From positions 1 through 37,867 of the forward strand of contig JAPYTK010000018.1 of assembly GCA_029941785.1 (NCBI GenBank): a stretch of DNA of 37,867 nucleotides, written 5' to 3'. The stretch is from Polyangiaceae bacterium. GTDB lineage: Bacteria; Myxococcota_A; Polyangia; Polyangiales; Polyangiaceae. The position numbers and the translations under genes are program-made. This document shows positions 1-7,588 of the stretch, piece after piece. A model generated the notes under the pieces. The model was not told the DNA's origin. It saw only the letters and a list, made by a program, of their open reading frames with translations, and did no database searches. Each line of letters starts with the position of its first letter. The stretch's first letter is position 1.

Positions 1-285
1 TCAGACCCTGACGATCGCACGTCAAGGAAACGAAAAAGGGGCAAGGAGAAGAGGACGTCTCCTAACAAGGCCAGGGCCAAGCCTAAGGCTCGTCGTCACC
101 ACTCTGACGACGAGGACGAGAAGTCCGAAAAGAGTGAGAGAAAACAACGGAGTCGCGAGTCGAGCCTTCATGATTTTATGGGGGGACGCTGTAGCGCACG
201 TCCGCGCGGCAACTATCCGACAGCAGACCGATATGGGCTAAGTTTTTGCTGTTCCGTGCGAGGCTGGCCTACTCTGCAACTGTGA
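1..285 (+). CDS. Possible 3' end of a cut gene with a highly charged tail
   Basis: Reading from base 1, frame 1 stays open to a TGA at 283-285. Its first 60 or so codons encode a lysine/arginine/serine/aspartate-rich segment (for example SDDEDEKSEKSERKQRSRES), typical of a disordered protein tail. The last 30 codons look less like coding sequence. The other two forward frames are less convincing: frame 3 has early stops and frame 2 gives no recognisable protein. The stop overlaps the likely GTG start of the next gene as GTGA (282-285), an arrangement common in coupled genes. No domain is visible and the start lies outside the window, so no function is proposed. It could also be an untranslated region. 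Confidence 0.35.
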   Translation, partial: SDPDDRTSRKRKRGKEKRTSPNKARAKPKARRHHSDDEDEKSEKSERKQRSRESSLHDFMGGRCSARPRGNYPTADRYGLSFCCSVRGWPTLQL

Positions 286-926
286 AAACGACCGGTTTGA
301 AATGGATGGGCCTCTTCCTCTTCGTCGTGGCGGTGGCCGGCACGCTCGGTTGCGGCGGTTCGCCCCTGGCACCTTCTCAAGACGAGGTGTTCTATCTTCA
401 CGAGCGCGGAGTTATCGACAAGCGTTTCAGTTGGGAGCGTTACTTTCCGCCGCTGGACCGTGATGCCACGCAGCGGCTTCCTCGACGCGTCGGCGTTGCG
501 CTGTTCAACGGCGACGTCCGGATGTCCCGCCCGATCGATTGGTATCTGCGCACGGCCGACTACACGCCCGAGAGGCGGATGGTGTCCTACCAGTCTCCGC
601 GCCAGTTTATTTTCAACATCTACGAGCGGACCGACCCGGTGGAGGTCAGCTGGGATACGCTTCTGGAGCGCTATGAGGAAAAGGTAAAGTCCACGGGCTC
701 CACCTTCCTCTCGGGGCGCGTGCCGGTCGCGACGGCCAATGCCCAGGGGCGGAGTTATCTCGTCAAGTCGCTGGTGGCTGCGAAACCCAACTACGAGACC
801 TTCGCCCACGAAGTCATGGTTCGGTCCAACCGTCGCATCATGTTGGTTCAGATCGTGCACCCGGAGAATGTCGAGGCCACGGTGGACGAAATCACCGCGG
901 CACTGCGAAGCATGCGCGTGTATTGA
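282..926 (+). CDS. Lipoprotein of unknown function at the T6SS edge
   Basis: A 214-residue protein. The GTG at 282 was chosen because it gives a compact lipoprotein signal peptide: a basic start, a hydrophobic stretch (GLFLFVVAVAG) and a lipobox-like TLGC with the cysteine at residue 24. A start at 246 would place 12 extra residues before it, and an ATG at 306 would remove the basic residues. The mature part is globular and mixed alpha/beta in character, with no motif I recognise. The C-terminal half (about residues 120-214) reads like a small domain ending in a helix. The gene converges on tssG with only 6 bases between the stop codons. It may be a T6SS accessory lipoprotein, but position is the only evidence. 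Confidence 0.75.
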   Translation: MKTTGLKWMGLFLFVVAVAGTLGCGGSPLAPSQDEVFYLHERGVIDKRFSWERYFPPLDRDATQRLPRRVGVALFNGDVRMSRPIDWYLRTADYTPERRMVSYQSPRQFIFNIYERTDPVEVSWDTLLERYEEKVKSTGSTFLSGRVPVATANAQGRSYLVKSLVAAKPNYETFAHEVMVRSNRRIMLVQIVHPENVEATVDEITAALRSMRVY

Positions 927-932
927 AGCGGC

Positions 933-2054
933 CTACCAATTCAGCGGCGGCGGCTCGCCGCGATCGTCATCGTCGTCCTCACCGTCCTCGATGACTTCGT
1001 TCTTGAGGGGCACGGAAATCTCGAAGACTTTCGCACCGGCGCCACCGAGCCAAGCTGTACGCGACAGCGTGGAAGCGCGCGGCGAGCCCAGTTGAAAGCG
1101 CGGTGCCGCCTCGAGGTCGACCTTGAGTTCGAGCGTGACATCGTGGATCCCCGGCGAGAAGGTGTCCACGATCTGCTGGAGCAGGGGCCGCTTCTGACCG
1201 CCGGGTAGAAAGGACAGATAGTCGTCGTAATCGAGCGGTCCCAGCTCGATGGCAAAGCGTCCGCTGCCATCGAAGACATAACGGCCGAGCGTGAGATCTT
1301 GTCCGAGCTGGTGTTTTTGGATCCCCAGCTTGTTCCGTAGAGGCTTCTCGATCTTCGTCCAGTGGCCGACGAACTGACGGATCTTTGCGTTGACGTTTCC
1401 GAACAGCTCGTCGAGCACGACTGACAGTCCGCGTGCGCTCCGTGAACGGGTCGTGAGGAGAGGGGCGAAACGTAGGAGGTAAAACGGGTTGAGCGCCGAT
1501 GAATGGTCGGAGAAGCCGTCCCGCCCAACCACACAAAACAGGCGCCGCGTGAAGTCGTCTTGGCCGCGGCTGACGTATCCCACGCCGTGCCGGTATTTCG
1601 TCCAGCTACGGTAGACCAGCGACAACAAGCGATGATGGATCACGTCCATCAACTCGCGCACGGGTTGTGGTCCGCCCTGAAACACCGAAAGCGCGATAGC
1701 CTCGATGAAATGCGTCGGAAGCGGTGAGGTCGAGCCGTAAAGTCCGAGGAAGCTCGCGTCGATTTGCACGCGGTCGACCTTGTCGGGAAACCCGACGAAC
1801 GCCATCTTCGCGATGTCGCTCGGCGCGAAGATCATCGACGGGCTTGCTCGCAGGCGAATGCGTTCTTTGCGGGCCGGGCCCAGCTGACCTAGCCGTGGCG
1901 ACTCCGGAAAGAGGCGCTCGAGAAGATACAGGAGGCGGTAATAGTCGAAGCGCGAGGCATCGTTCTCGTATGCCTGCAGGGTGGCGCCGACTGCGTCGCT
2001 TGGCAACGCATCCGAACTCACAGCAGGGTCTGATTGCCGCTCTTGGGCTCCCAT
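933..2054 (-). CDS. tssG: T6SS baseplate protein TssG
   Basis: TssG (ImpH/VasB family, 373 residues) is a cytoplasmic baseplate wedge subunit that assembles with TssF, TssE and TssK around the VgrG hub. The N-terminal RFDYYRLLYLLERLFP segment matches the family's usual opening. The C-terminal half contains the typical LGQDLTLGRYVFDGSGRFAI and GPLDYDDYLSFLPGG stretch. An acidic tail (IEDGEDDDDD) ends the protein, which is longer than a minimal TssG. The ATG at 2054 overlaps the end of tssF by 37 bases. A GTG at 2021 is an alternative start that forms a GTGA overlap with the tssF stop. Neither has a strong ribosome binding site. It is the last gene of the tssE-tssF-tssG operon. Confidence 0.95.
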   Translation of the reverse strand: MGAQERQSDPAVSSDALPSDAVGATLQAYENDASRFDYYRLLYLLERLFPESPRLGQLGPARKERIRLRASPSMIFAPSDIAKMAFVGFPDKVDRVQIDASFLGLYGSTSPLPTHFIEAIALSVFQGGPQPVRELMDVIHHRLLSLVYRSWTKYRHGVGYVSRGQDDFTRRLFCVVGRDGFSDHSSALNPFYLLRFAPLLTTRSRSARGLSVVLDELFGNVNAKIRQFVGHWTKIEKPLRNKLGIQKHQLGQDLTLGRYVFDGSGRFAIELGPLDYDDYLSFLPGGQKRPLLQQIVDTFSPGIHDVTLELKVDLEAAPRFQLGSPRASTLSRTAWLGGAGAKVFEISVPLKNEVIEDGEDDDDDRGEPPPLNW

Positions 2055-3787
2055 GTGTAAACCGCGTTGGTGTTGGTGCCGCGAACCGACAGTTGGGTGA
2101 ATGAGTTGAGGGATACGTAAGAGCCGAACATCTCGCTGAGGATGCTCGCGAAGAGGTACATTTCGCCCTCACCAGAGAAACCGTTCTCGTCGATTTCGAG
2201 GTCGGCGCGGATCCCACGGACGGGGGCGCCGCGATACAGGCGATCGGTAGGACGAACCTTGACCGTCTTCAGGGCGGCCATCCGCAATTGATTGGCGCGG
2301 GCCGCTTGTCGGTCGTGCAAGGCTTGGAAGTTATAGACGTCGACCGTGGAGCGCAGGACCTCGAGTTCCGCGATCGTGCGGAAGCTCATCGCCATGTGTG
2401 CGAGTACCCTCCATTGAAGTTCGCGGCCGACTGGCGGGGAGATCGGGGTGGTGACGCCCACCAAGTTCTTGAAGGTAGCGACCGCCGGCGACGTAGCGGT
2501 CGCCACGTTGATGTCACCGACCTTGAGTTGGGATGGGTATTGCCGGTTGGTGCAGGTAGCGTCGATGCTGATGACGTCAAACTCGGGGATCGTGCCGGAG
2601 TCGCGAGGCGTCCCGAAGCTCAGGTACATGTCGACGCCCTCACCGATCGTCGCGGGTCGGATGTTGCTCTGGTAAAAGACGACCTGTCCTCCTTGGACCG
2701 TCTCAATCTCGTGCTGGAAGCTGTAAAAGGACGGGATCTCAACCCGTTGACTGCTTCGTCGAGCGATGCCTGTGACGCGATCGATAGAGTAAATCTCGAA
2801 AGCGTCCGGGGTCCCGCCTGCCGGTCGAGCCAAATACTCGTATTTTGTCAGATCGGGCTTGATCGGATCGGTCGAATGCTCGAACAGATTGACCACGGGC
2901 GTACAAAAGAGGCGCAGGTTTTCTTTTTCGACGCGGGTGCCGTTGGGCAGGCCGTCCTTGAATTCGAGTCGGATCGCGAAACGGTCCCCCAAGCGGTCGA
3001 GAGGGAGGGTATCGAGACGCTCGATATCGAAGAACGCGAACTTCTGCGGAAGGGTGAAGTACTCCTGCAGGAGGCGGTAGCCGGGGTAGACGGTGCGCGG
3101 ATAGGGAATGAGCGACTCATTCTCCTGGAAGCCAACCAGCTTCAGCGCCTTGGCGGGCAAGGTGCTCAGGGTGGTGTCGTTGCCCGCACCGTCCACGCTG
3201 CCGAAGGCGATGCGATCGAGATGGGCACCGGCCCACAAACGCAGGTCGTCTTGAAGTCGACGCTCGCCATGGATGTAGAAGCGAATGCGTGACAAATCTA
3301 AAGCGGCCAGCGAGGCCCCCCCCGTCACCTTGAGTTCGATGCGCAAGCTCTGACTGAGCTTCTCGCCCGTGTCGATGCGAACGTCCGTGATCTCGAGGGG
3401 CAGCAGTTCGACATCTTGCGTGGTGCGGAAACGGCAGCTGGTGTCGTCGACATGCACGGAGCCGACCTCCGTGCCCCGCTCGACAGTGACGTTTTCGCGG
3501 ACGACGTTCGGTAGCGGGCTAAATTCGACGATCGACGTGGCGGGGATTTGTCGAATGTAGTGCGGGAATAACATCGCCGCGATCGAGTGGATGACCTCAG
3601 GGATCTCGTCATCGATCTTTTGGCGTAATTTGCCCGTCAGAAAAGCCACGCCTTCGAGCAAGCGCTCCACGTCGGGGTCGCCACCGGCCTCGGCCAACAT
3701 GGGGGCGATGCCGGGGTAGGCCGCGGCGAATTCGCTACCGAGCTCGCGGAGATAGCTGAGCTCGTCTTGATAGTACTTATTGAACAT
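2018..3787 (-). CDS. tssF: T6SS baseplate protein TssF
   Basis: TssF (ImpG/VasA family, 589 residues, usual length about 580-620) forms the T6SS baseplate wedge together with TssG, two TssF per TssG in known structures. The N-terminus is diagnostic: YYQDELSYLRELGSEFAAAY, then DPDVERLLEGVAFLTGKLRQ and PHYIRQIPATSIVEF. The C-terminus has the typical LFASILSEMFGSYVSLNSF segment near residues 545-565. The ATG at 3787 lies 29 bases after the tssE stop, and the 3' end overlaps tssG, so the three genes are probably translated from one transcript. No truncation or missing segment is apparent. Confidence 0.97.
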   Translation of the reverse strand: MFNKYYQDELSYLRELGSEFAAAYPGIAPMLAEAGGDPDVERLLEGVAFLTGKLRQKIDDEIPEVIHSIAAMLFPHYIRQIPATSIVEFSPLPNVVRENVTVERGTEVGSVHVDDTSCRFRTTQDVELLPLEITDVRIDTGEKLSQSLRIELKVTGGASLAALDLSRIRFYIHGERRLQDDLRLWAGAHLDRIAFGSVDGAGNDTTLSTLPAKALKLVGFQENESLIPYPRTVYPGYRLLQEYFTLPQKFAFFDIERLDTLPLDRLGDRFAIRLEFKDGLPNGTRVEKENLRLFCTPVVNLFEHSTDPIKPDLTKYEYLARPAGGTPDAFEIYSIDRVTGIARRSSQRVEIPSFYSFQHEIETVQGGQVVFYQSNIRPATIGEGVDMYLSFGTPRDSGTIPEFDVISIDATCTNRQYPSQLKVGDINVATATSPAVATFKNLVGVTTPISPPVGRELQWRVLAHMAMSFRTIAELEVLRSTVDVYNFQALHDRQAARANQLRMAALKTVKVRPTDRLYRGAPVRGIRADLEIDENGFSGEGEMYLFASILSEMFGSYVSLNSFTQLSVRGTNTNAVYTWEPKSGNQTLL

Positions 3788-3816
3788 GCTCTGCTCGAGG
3801 GACCTAGCGCTCGGGT

Positions 3817-4236
3817 TCAGTCGAAGGTGACGTTGCTGCTCTCATCGACGCTGGTATTGAAGCGCACGGCCTGCCGCTCACCGTCCGGATAAACCAGCTG
3901 TCCCGTGATTTCGAAGTGCACGTTCATCGGATCGCTGACGTCGGATTCGACCGAGCGAACTTGAATGTTGCGCAGCCGAGGCTCATGTTTGGCGATGGTG
4001 TTCTTGATCGAGCGCTGCATGATGCCGGTGGCGTTGGGAAAATCGTGAATGAGCTCCGATAGCTCGATGATCCCGTAATCTGGAGCTGTGAGTGAGCTAC
4101 CGGCTCGGGTGTTCAACATGCGCTTGAGATGTCGAATGACCACCGATTCGAGGTCTTCGCCGCGGTAGACCGAACGGCCCGACGCCGAGGGATCGGCGGC
4201 GATCTCGAGCCGCGTCAGTAGAGAAGCGCCAGACAT
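3817..4236 (-). CDS. tssE: T6SS baseplate protein TssE (gp25-like)
   Basis: TssE (139 residues) belongs to the phage gp25-like lysozyme-fold family. It is a structural baseplate component that contacts the first sheath ring. Evidence is the RHLKRMLNTRAGSSLTAPDYG segment near residues 34-53, followed by a helix with NATGIMQRSIKNTIAKHEPRL and a C-terminal beta-strand region, all in the family order. The ATG at 4236 opens the minus-strand operon tssE-tssF-tssG. It lies about 22 bases from a TATAAAAT box, so the leader would be short, and no clear Shine-Dalgarno sequence is visible. Confidence 0.93.
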   Translation of the reverse strand: MSGASLLTRLEIAADPSASGRSVYRGEDLESVVIRHLKRMLNTRAGSSLTAPDYGIIELSELIHDFPNATGIMQRSIKNTIAKHEPRLRNIQVRSVESDVSDPMNVHFEITGQLVYPDGERQAVRFNTSVDESSNVTFD

Positions 4237-4257
4237 GAGGGGCGAACACTACCCGGC

Positions 4258-4265
4258 ATTTTATA
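4258..4265 (-). promoter_or_regulatory. Possible -10 element for tssEFG
   Basis: On the minus strand this reads TATAAAAT, a good -10 box, 22 bases before the tssE ATG and in the short divergent gap between tssE and the lipoprotein gene. The -35 region at the right distance is weak (GC-rich, no TTGACA-like hexamer). A separate TTGACA and an 8-base palindrome GACATGTC occur about 30 bases further upstream, at a spacing that does not fit a standard promoter. Confidence 0.3.
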
Positions 4266-4355
4266 CGGCGTCACCCGTCGGGCGGCGATTTTGGACATGT
4301 CAACAATTGGGCGCCTTCGCGGTCGATGTGCGAGAGTGCCAAGGTGCGTAGCGTG

Positions 4356-5264
4356 ATGATTCGAAACCTCGCCCTGGGCGCCTTCGCGGGCAGCCTGGTG
4401 GTATCTTGTGTCAACACTCAATGGGCTTCGCCCGAGGTGGCGGGCCGCCGTGTGGTCCCGATCCCGGTATGTACGACGCCATTGTCTCCAGCCGGCCGCA
4501 AGGCCAAGCCTGGCGCGCCCGTCATGCGATCGCTGGATGCGGAGAAGTGGATGAGCGTGCTCGTGCCGGGTCTGGAGCCGAAGAAGGGCATGAGTCCGAC
4601 GGATCTGGATTGCACGGGGCACTACGTCTTCGCCAACGAGACCTTGCGCTACGGCTTGTCCAAGGGGGGGTGGCCCCGGGCGATCGACCCTGACGACGTT
4701 GACATGCGCGCCGGCCCCAAAGGGCTCCGCGTCCTACGAGTACGGGCTGTCACGTTTGAAAACGGGGATGTAGGCGGTCCGGTGGCGCTGGTACGGGGCG
4801 TCGACAATCGGGCCGAGGTGTACGGGATCGGTAGTTATCGGGGGCCGGTTGACGCCAAGCTCACGCCGGTGAGGATGGGCAACGAGATCATGGTGACGGC
4901 GGTTGCGAAACGGTGCCCCGACCCCACGAATTGCCGCCGTATCGCGAACTTCTTTCTTCTTCGGCGCGGCCGCTTGCTCGACGCGGCCACGGTGGATCTC
5001 GAGCGCGTGCAGCGCATGCCGTCAGTGACCGAGCGTGGCCTTTACGCCGAGTACCGCATGAGCACCGACGTGAGCTACAAGAAGACCGGCATCGAGCTGC
5101 TCGAGAAGGTAAGCGTCAAGATCATTCCCTACGAGAAACAGGGCAATCGGGACTCCGACCGCTTGCTACGCACCGTCGAATTTCGCCGGCTCTTGCTCGT
5201 TCAGCGGGATAATCTCTTCGCGTCGAACGAGTCGGTTTGGGAACGGGTCGTCGGTCGCGACTAG
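4356..5264 (+). CDS. Lipoprotein of unknown function, divergent from tssE
   Basis: A 302-residue protein. The ATG at 4356 (preceded directly by an in-frame GTG) gives a short lipoprotein signal: a basic start, LALGAFAGSLVVSC, cysteine at residue 18. An ATG at 4326 would add ten residues. The mature protein is rich in beta-type alternation, with basic patches and several cysteines, including CPDPTNC near residue 190, suggesting disulphides in the periplasm. I recognise no family. It is transcribed away from tssE across a 119-base gap and converges on the PAP2-like gene. A role in the T6SS envelope complex or in immunity is possible, but only position supports it. Confidence 0.75.
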   Translation: MIRNLALGAFAGSLVVSCVNTQWASPEVAGRRVVPIPVCTTPLSPAGRKAKPGAPVMRSLDAEKWMSVLVPGLEPKKGMSPTDLDCTGHYVFANETLRYGLSKGGWPRAIDPDDVDMRAGPKGLRVLRVRAVTFENGDVGGPVALVRGVDNRAEVYGIGSYRGPVDAKLTPVRMGNEIMVTAVAKRCPDPTNCRRIANFFLLRRGRLLDAATVDLERVQRMPSVTERGLYAEYRMSTDVSYKKTGIELLEKVSVKIIPYEKQGNRDSDRLLRTVEFRRLLLVQRDNLFASNESVWERVVGRD

Positions 5265-5320
5265 ATTGAGCCGACGCCGAGGCTGCCGTTCGCTGGCCGG
5301 GGGGCGCACAAAATGAAGAC

Positions 5321-5348
5321 GGCCAGCGGGAAGAGGCTCTCGCTGGCC
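5321..5348 (-). terminator. Hairpin terminator between convergent genes
   Basis: An 11-base stem (GGCCAGCGGGA paired with TCTCGCTGGCC, one G-U wobble) with a six-base loop. Read on the minus strand, just after the PAP2-like gene, it is followed by GTCTTCATTTTGTG, a T-rich tail. It could also slow transcripts from the lipoprotein gene arriving from the other side. A second partial copy of the arm (CGCTGGCC) lies at about 5291. Confidence 0.55.
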
Positions 5349-5376
5349 ATTCGGTGCTGCAGACTGCGGCGGGGCC

Positions 5377-6096
5377 TTACCAGCAGATCAGCGCGCCACC
5401 GTAGGCACAGTCTGGCTCCTGGAAGAGCGCGTAACCCAGTCCGAGCAGCATGCCGGTCGCCACGCCGGTGACGGCTCCAATGGCGACCTGTTTGGTGTTC
5501 TCCGGTCCAAGGCCGCTCCCGTCCGCGCTGCGCGCGGCGGAGGTCACGAAGGAGGAGGCGAGGGGCAGAGCCACGTTGCCGATGAAGGACGGGGCGCTGA
5601 ATCGGCCATCAGAGTACTTGAGCGTATCGACGAGGAACACACTCAGCCCGGCGCCTGTGGCTCCCCACGATGCGAAGGCGTGCGTGGAGGGGCTGCCGAA
5701 ACTCTCGCAACCGGAGTCGGGCAGAGCAAAGTTTGTCTGGTCGGCGTTGCAGCCCGGTCTCGGGCCGCCTACCGCCTGTTTTATCGGCCCATCGACGAGC
5801 AGGGTGACTGCGGTGAGCGTCATGGCCGGGGCAAGCGACGACATGTGCCACCGACCCTTCCAGCCGACGGTCGAGTCGGGACTGCTGTAATACACGCGGG
5901 GCATCAGCGCGACCGAGGCGACGCCAAGGGCGAGCGTTACGTGCGAGACGGTCGACCAATTACTGTCGCGTTCGATCGTAGGCGGAATGCTCTGCGCGCT
6001 CGCGCACGGCATGTTGATGCCCGTGGTGAGAGCGGCTGCAACAGCACCCGCTACGGTGATTCGGATTCGGCTTCGGAGGGCGTCTGACTTTCGCAT
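5377..6096 (-). CDS. PAP2-like exported protein with degenerate third motif
   Basis: A 239-residue protein beginning at the ATG at 6096. The frame is open further upstream, but that part is a shadow of the neighbouring FHA gene. A signal peptide is visible (hydrophobic residues 12-25, cleavage after CASA near 34). PAP2/phosphatidic acid phosphatase motifs follow. KX6RP is complete (K106, R113, P114) and the second motif reads PSTH (136-139) in place of PSGH. The third motif is poorly kept: R189 is present, but the catalytic histidine and aspartate of SRX5HX3D are not found at the expected spacing (N200 near the His site). Members usually remove phosphate from lipid-linked substrates. Activity here is doubtful. 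The gene follows the FHA gene on the same strand, 55 bases downstream. Confidence 0.7.
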   Translation of the reverse strand: MRKSDALRSRIRITVAGAVAAALTTGINMPCASAQSIPPTIERDSNWSTVSHVTLALGVASVALMPRVYYSSPDSTVGWKGRWHMSSLAPAMTLTAVTLLVDGPIKQAVGGPRPGCNADQTNFALPDSGCESFGSPSTHAFASWGATGAGLSVFLVDTLKYSDGRFSAPSFIGNVALPLASSFVTSAARSADGSGLGPENTKQVAIGAVTGVATGMLLGLGYALFQEPDCAYGGALICW

Positions 6097-6151
6097 CTTG
6101 TCCGCTGACGACGGTTGGCGCCGAAGCGCCTCGGTTGGATGCCTTGGCGAT

Positions 6152-7444
6152 TTACTGCCTTGGCGTAGCGGAGTGCGCGAGATGCCGACCACTATGCTCA
6201 ACATGCTCGCCCGAGGCTTCATAAGCCTCGCCGCTTGTCGCAGCGTAGACCCTGGCGAAGCCTGGGCCAAAAATTGTATGGAAGGTTTCGGCGTCCTCTC
6301 CTCGGTAGTCCCCGTGAACCGTGACGTAAGCCTGCCACAGACCTTCGTACTTATTGGAGAATAAACCGCCCTTTTTGCCCGTGCTCTCGTATTGGCGCTC
6401 GATGGCGGCCGGGGCGAGTTTCTCGAGGAGCTGTTTGACGCCTTCCATGACGCCGTTGAGCATGCGCACCTGGTGCGCCATGACCTCGACGAACACATTG
6501 GATACCTGGTGCGAGGCCTCGTCGATGTTCGTGTCTTGGGCAAACAGTATGCGGGCGAGCTCGAGGCTGTCCTTGGCTTCACCGACGAGATTGCCTCGCT
6601 CAAGCTGCCCTTCGCGTTTGAGCACCTCGATTTCGAACTGCTCGTAGCCGTCGCGCAGGCTGACAAAGGCTTTGAGAAAGACCTGGGTAATATCGCGAAG
6701 TCGGCGTGCGAACGCGACCGTTTGGCTCGGCTCGACTAGCGGGGGAAGCCCTGGAGCGAGTTGATTGAAGAGCTCGTTGAGCGCGATCGCGGCCGCGTTG
6801 GCGGAGGTGAGCTGCCCGACGGAGTGCGCTGGCATGCCGTAGTACTGCGCCACTTTCTGGAAGTCACCTTCGGCTGCCAACGAGGGATGTTCGATGATCA
6901 GTCGCTTGAGGTAGCGCTCACGAATGTCCTGTGGAAGCCGGGTGAGATGCTCGTAGACCAAACCATAGATGTGGTTCCACGCCGTCCGATAGGCCTCGAC
7001 GTAAGGGGCTACTTGTTGGACGTAGGGATCTTCTTTTCCGGGCGCCACCGCGGCGGTGCGTGCCTGTTCGATGCTGCGGCCGATCTCCGTTCCGAGATCC
7101 AGCGCCGAGGTGACATGGCGCTGCTTCTTCGCGATCTCCTGAACGGCCAGGCGGATCTGCAATGGCCCGATTTGAATCTCAGGCAGCGCGGTGATGTCGA
7201 TCAGGCTATCGCGCTGAAGGCGCTGGCGGTTGTGCACCGTGCCGTTGGTCGAGCCGAGGTCCTTGACCAGGATCTGGTGGCCCTGCAGCTCCAACGACAG
7301 GTGAAATTGCGAGACGTACGGTCGGTCGATATGCAGTTCATTAAGCTGGTTGCGACCTAACCTGACAGGGAAGTGATCGAAGTTCACATCGAAGCTCTGC
7401 TTCGTCTGAACATCGAGAACCTGTGCGGTAAGCGCGAGCGTCAT
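6152..7444 (-). CDS. tagH: T6SS-associated FHA-domain protein (TagH/Fha type)
   Basis: A 430-residue cytoplasmic protein. The N-terminal FHA domain (about residues 25-95) keeps the phosphothreonine-binding signature: G30-R31, S45-x-x-H48, and GSTNGT with N67-G68. The C-terminal region (about 210-420) matches the T6SS-specific FHA C-terminal domain, including HQVRMLNGVMEGVKQLLEKL and the FGPGFARVYA end. In other systems such proteins bind phosphorylated partners (PpkA substrates) to trigger T6SS assembly. The gene is divergent from the lytic transglycosylase gene, with 144 bases between starts. No kinase or phosphatase partner is encoded in the window. Confidence 0.88.
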   Translation of the reverse strand: MTLALTAQVLDVQTKQSFDVNFDHFPVRLGRNQLNELHIDRPYVSQFHLSLELQGHQILVKDLGSTNGTVHNRQRLQRDSLIDITALPEIQIGPLQIRLAVQEIAKKQRHVTSALDLGTEIGRSIEQARTAAVAPGKEDPYVQQVAPYVEAYRTAWNHIYGLVYEHLTRLPQDIRERYLKRLIIEHPSLAAEGDFQKVAQYYGMPAHSVGQLTSANAAAIALNELFNQLAPGLPPLVEPSQTVAFARRLRDITQVFLKAFVSLRDGYEQFEIEVLKREGQLERGNLVGEAKDSLELARILFAQDTNIDEASHQVSNVFVEVMAHQVRMLNGVMEGVKQLLEKLAPAAIERQYESTGKKGGLFSNKYEGLWQAYVTVHGDYRGEDAETFHTIFGPGFARVYAATSGEAYEASGEHVEHSGRHLAHSATPRQ

Positions 7445-7573
7445 GGGATTCGCAGGTTAGCAGAGGTTGGAAGCTGCGTGGGCGTGTCGAATCGCCCAGA
7501 GTCAATCTTCAGTCTACTTTGTTGGCCCCGTGTGCGACATGGTGCGACCTTTTGCTACAGCATGGTCTGGCTT

Positions 7574-7580
7574 GAGAGGA
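7574..7580 (+). promoter_or_regulatory. Ribosome binding site fixing the transglycosylase start
   Basis: GAGAGGA lies eight bases before the ATG at 7589. This favours 7589 over the upstream in-frame ATG at 7562, which has no comparable site. Confidence 0.6.
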
Positions 7581-7588
7581 TCCCACCA

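Noticed and set aside
6097-6666. Long N-terminal extension of the PAP2-like frame
   Set aside because: It is serine/arginine-rich antisense-type sequence lying over the FHA gene in another frame; the signal peptide begins at 6096.
7540-7556. Sigma-54-like promoter (TGGTGC...TTTTGCT) upstream of the transglycosylase
   Set aside because: The GG and GC elements are 11 bases apart rather than the required 10, and the -24 part matches poorly.
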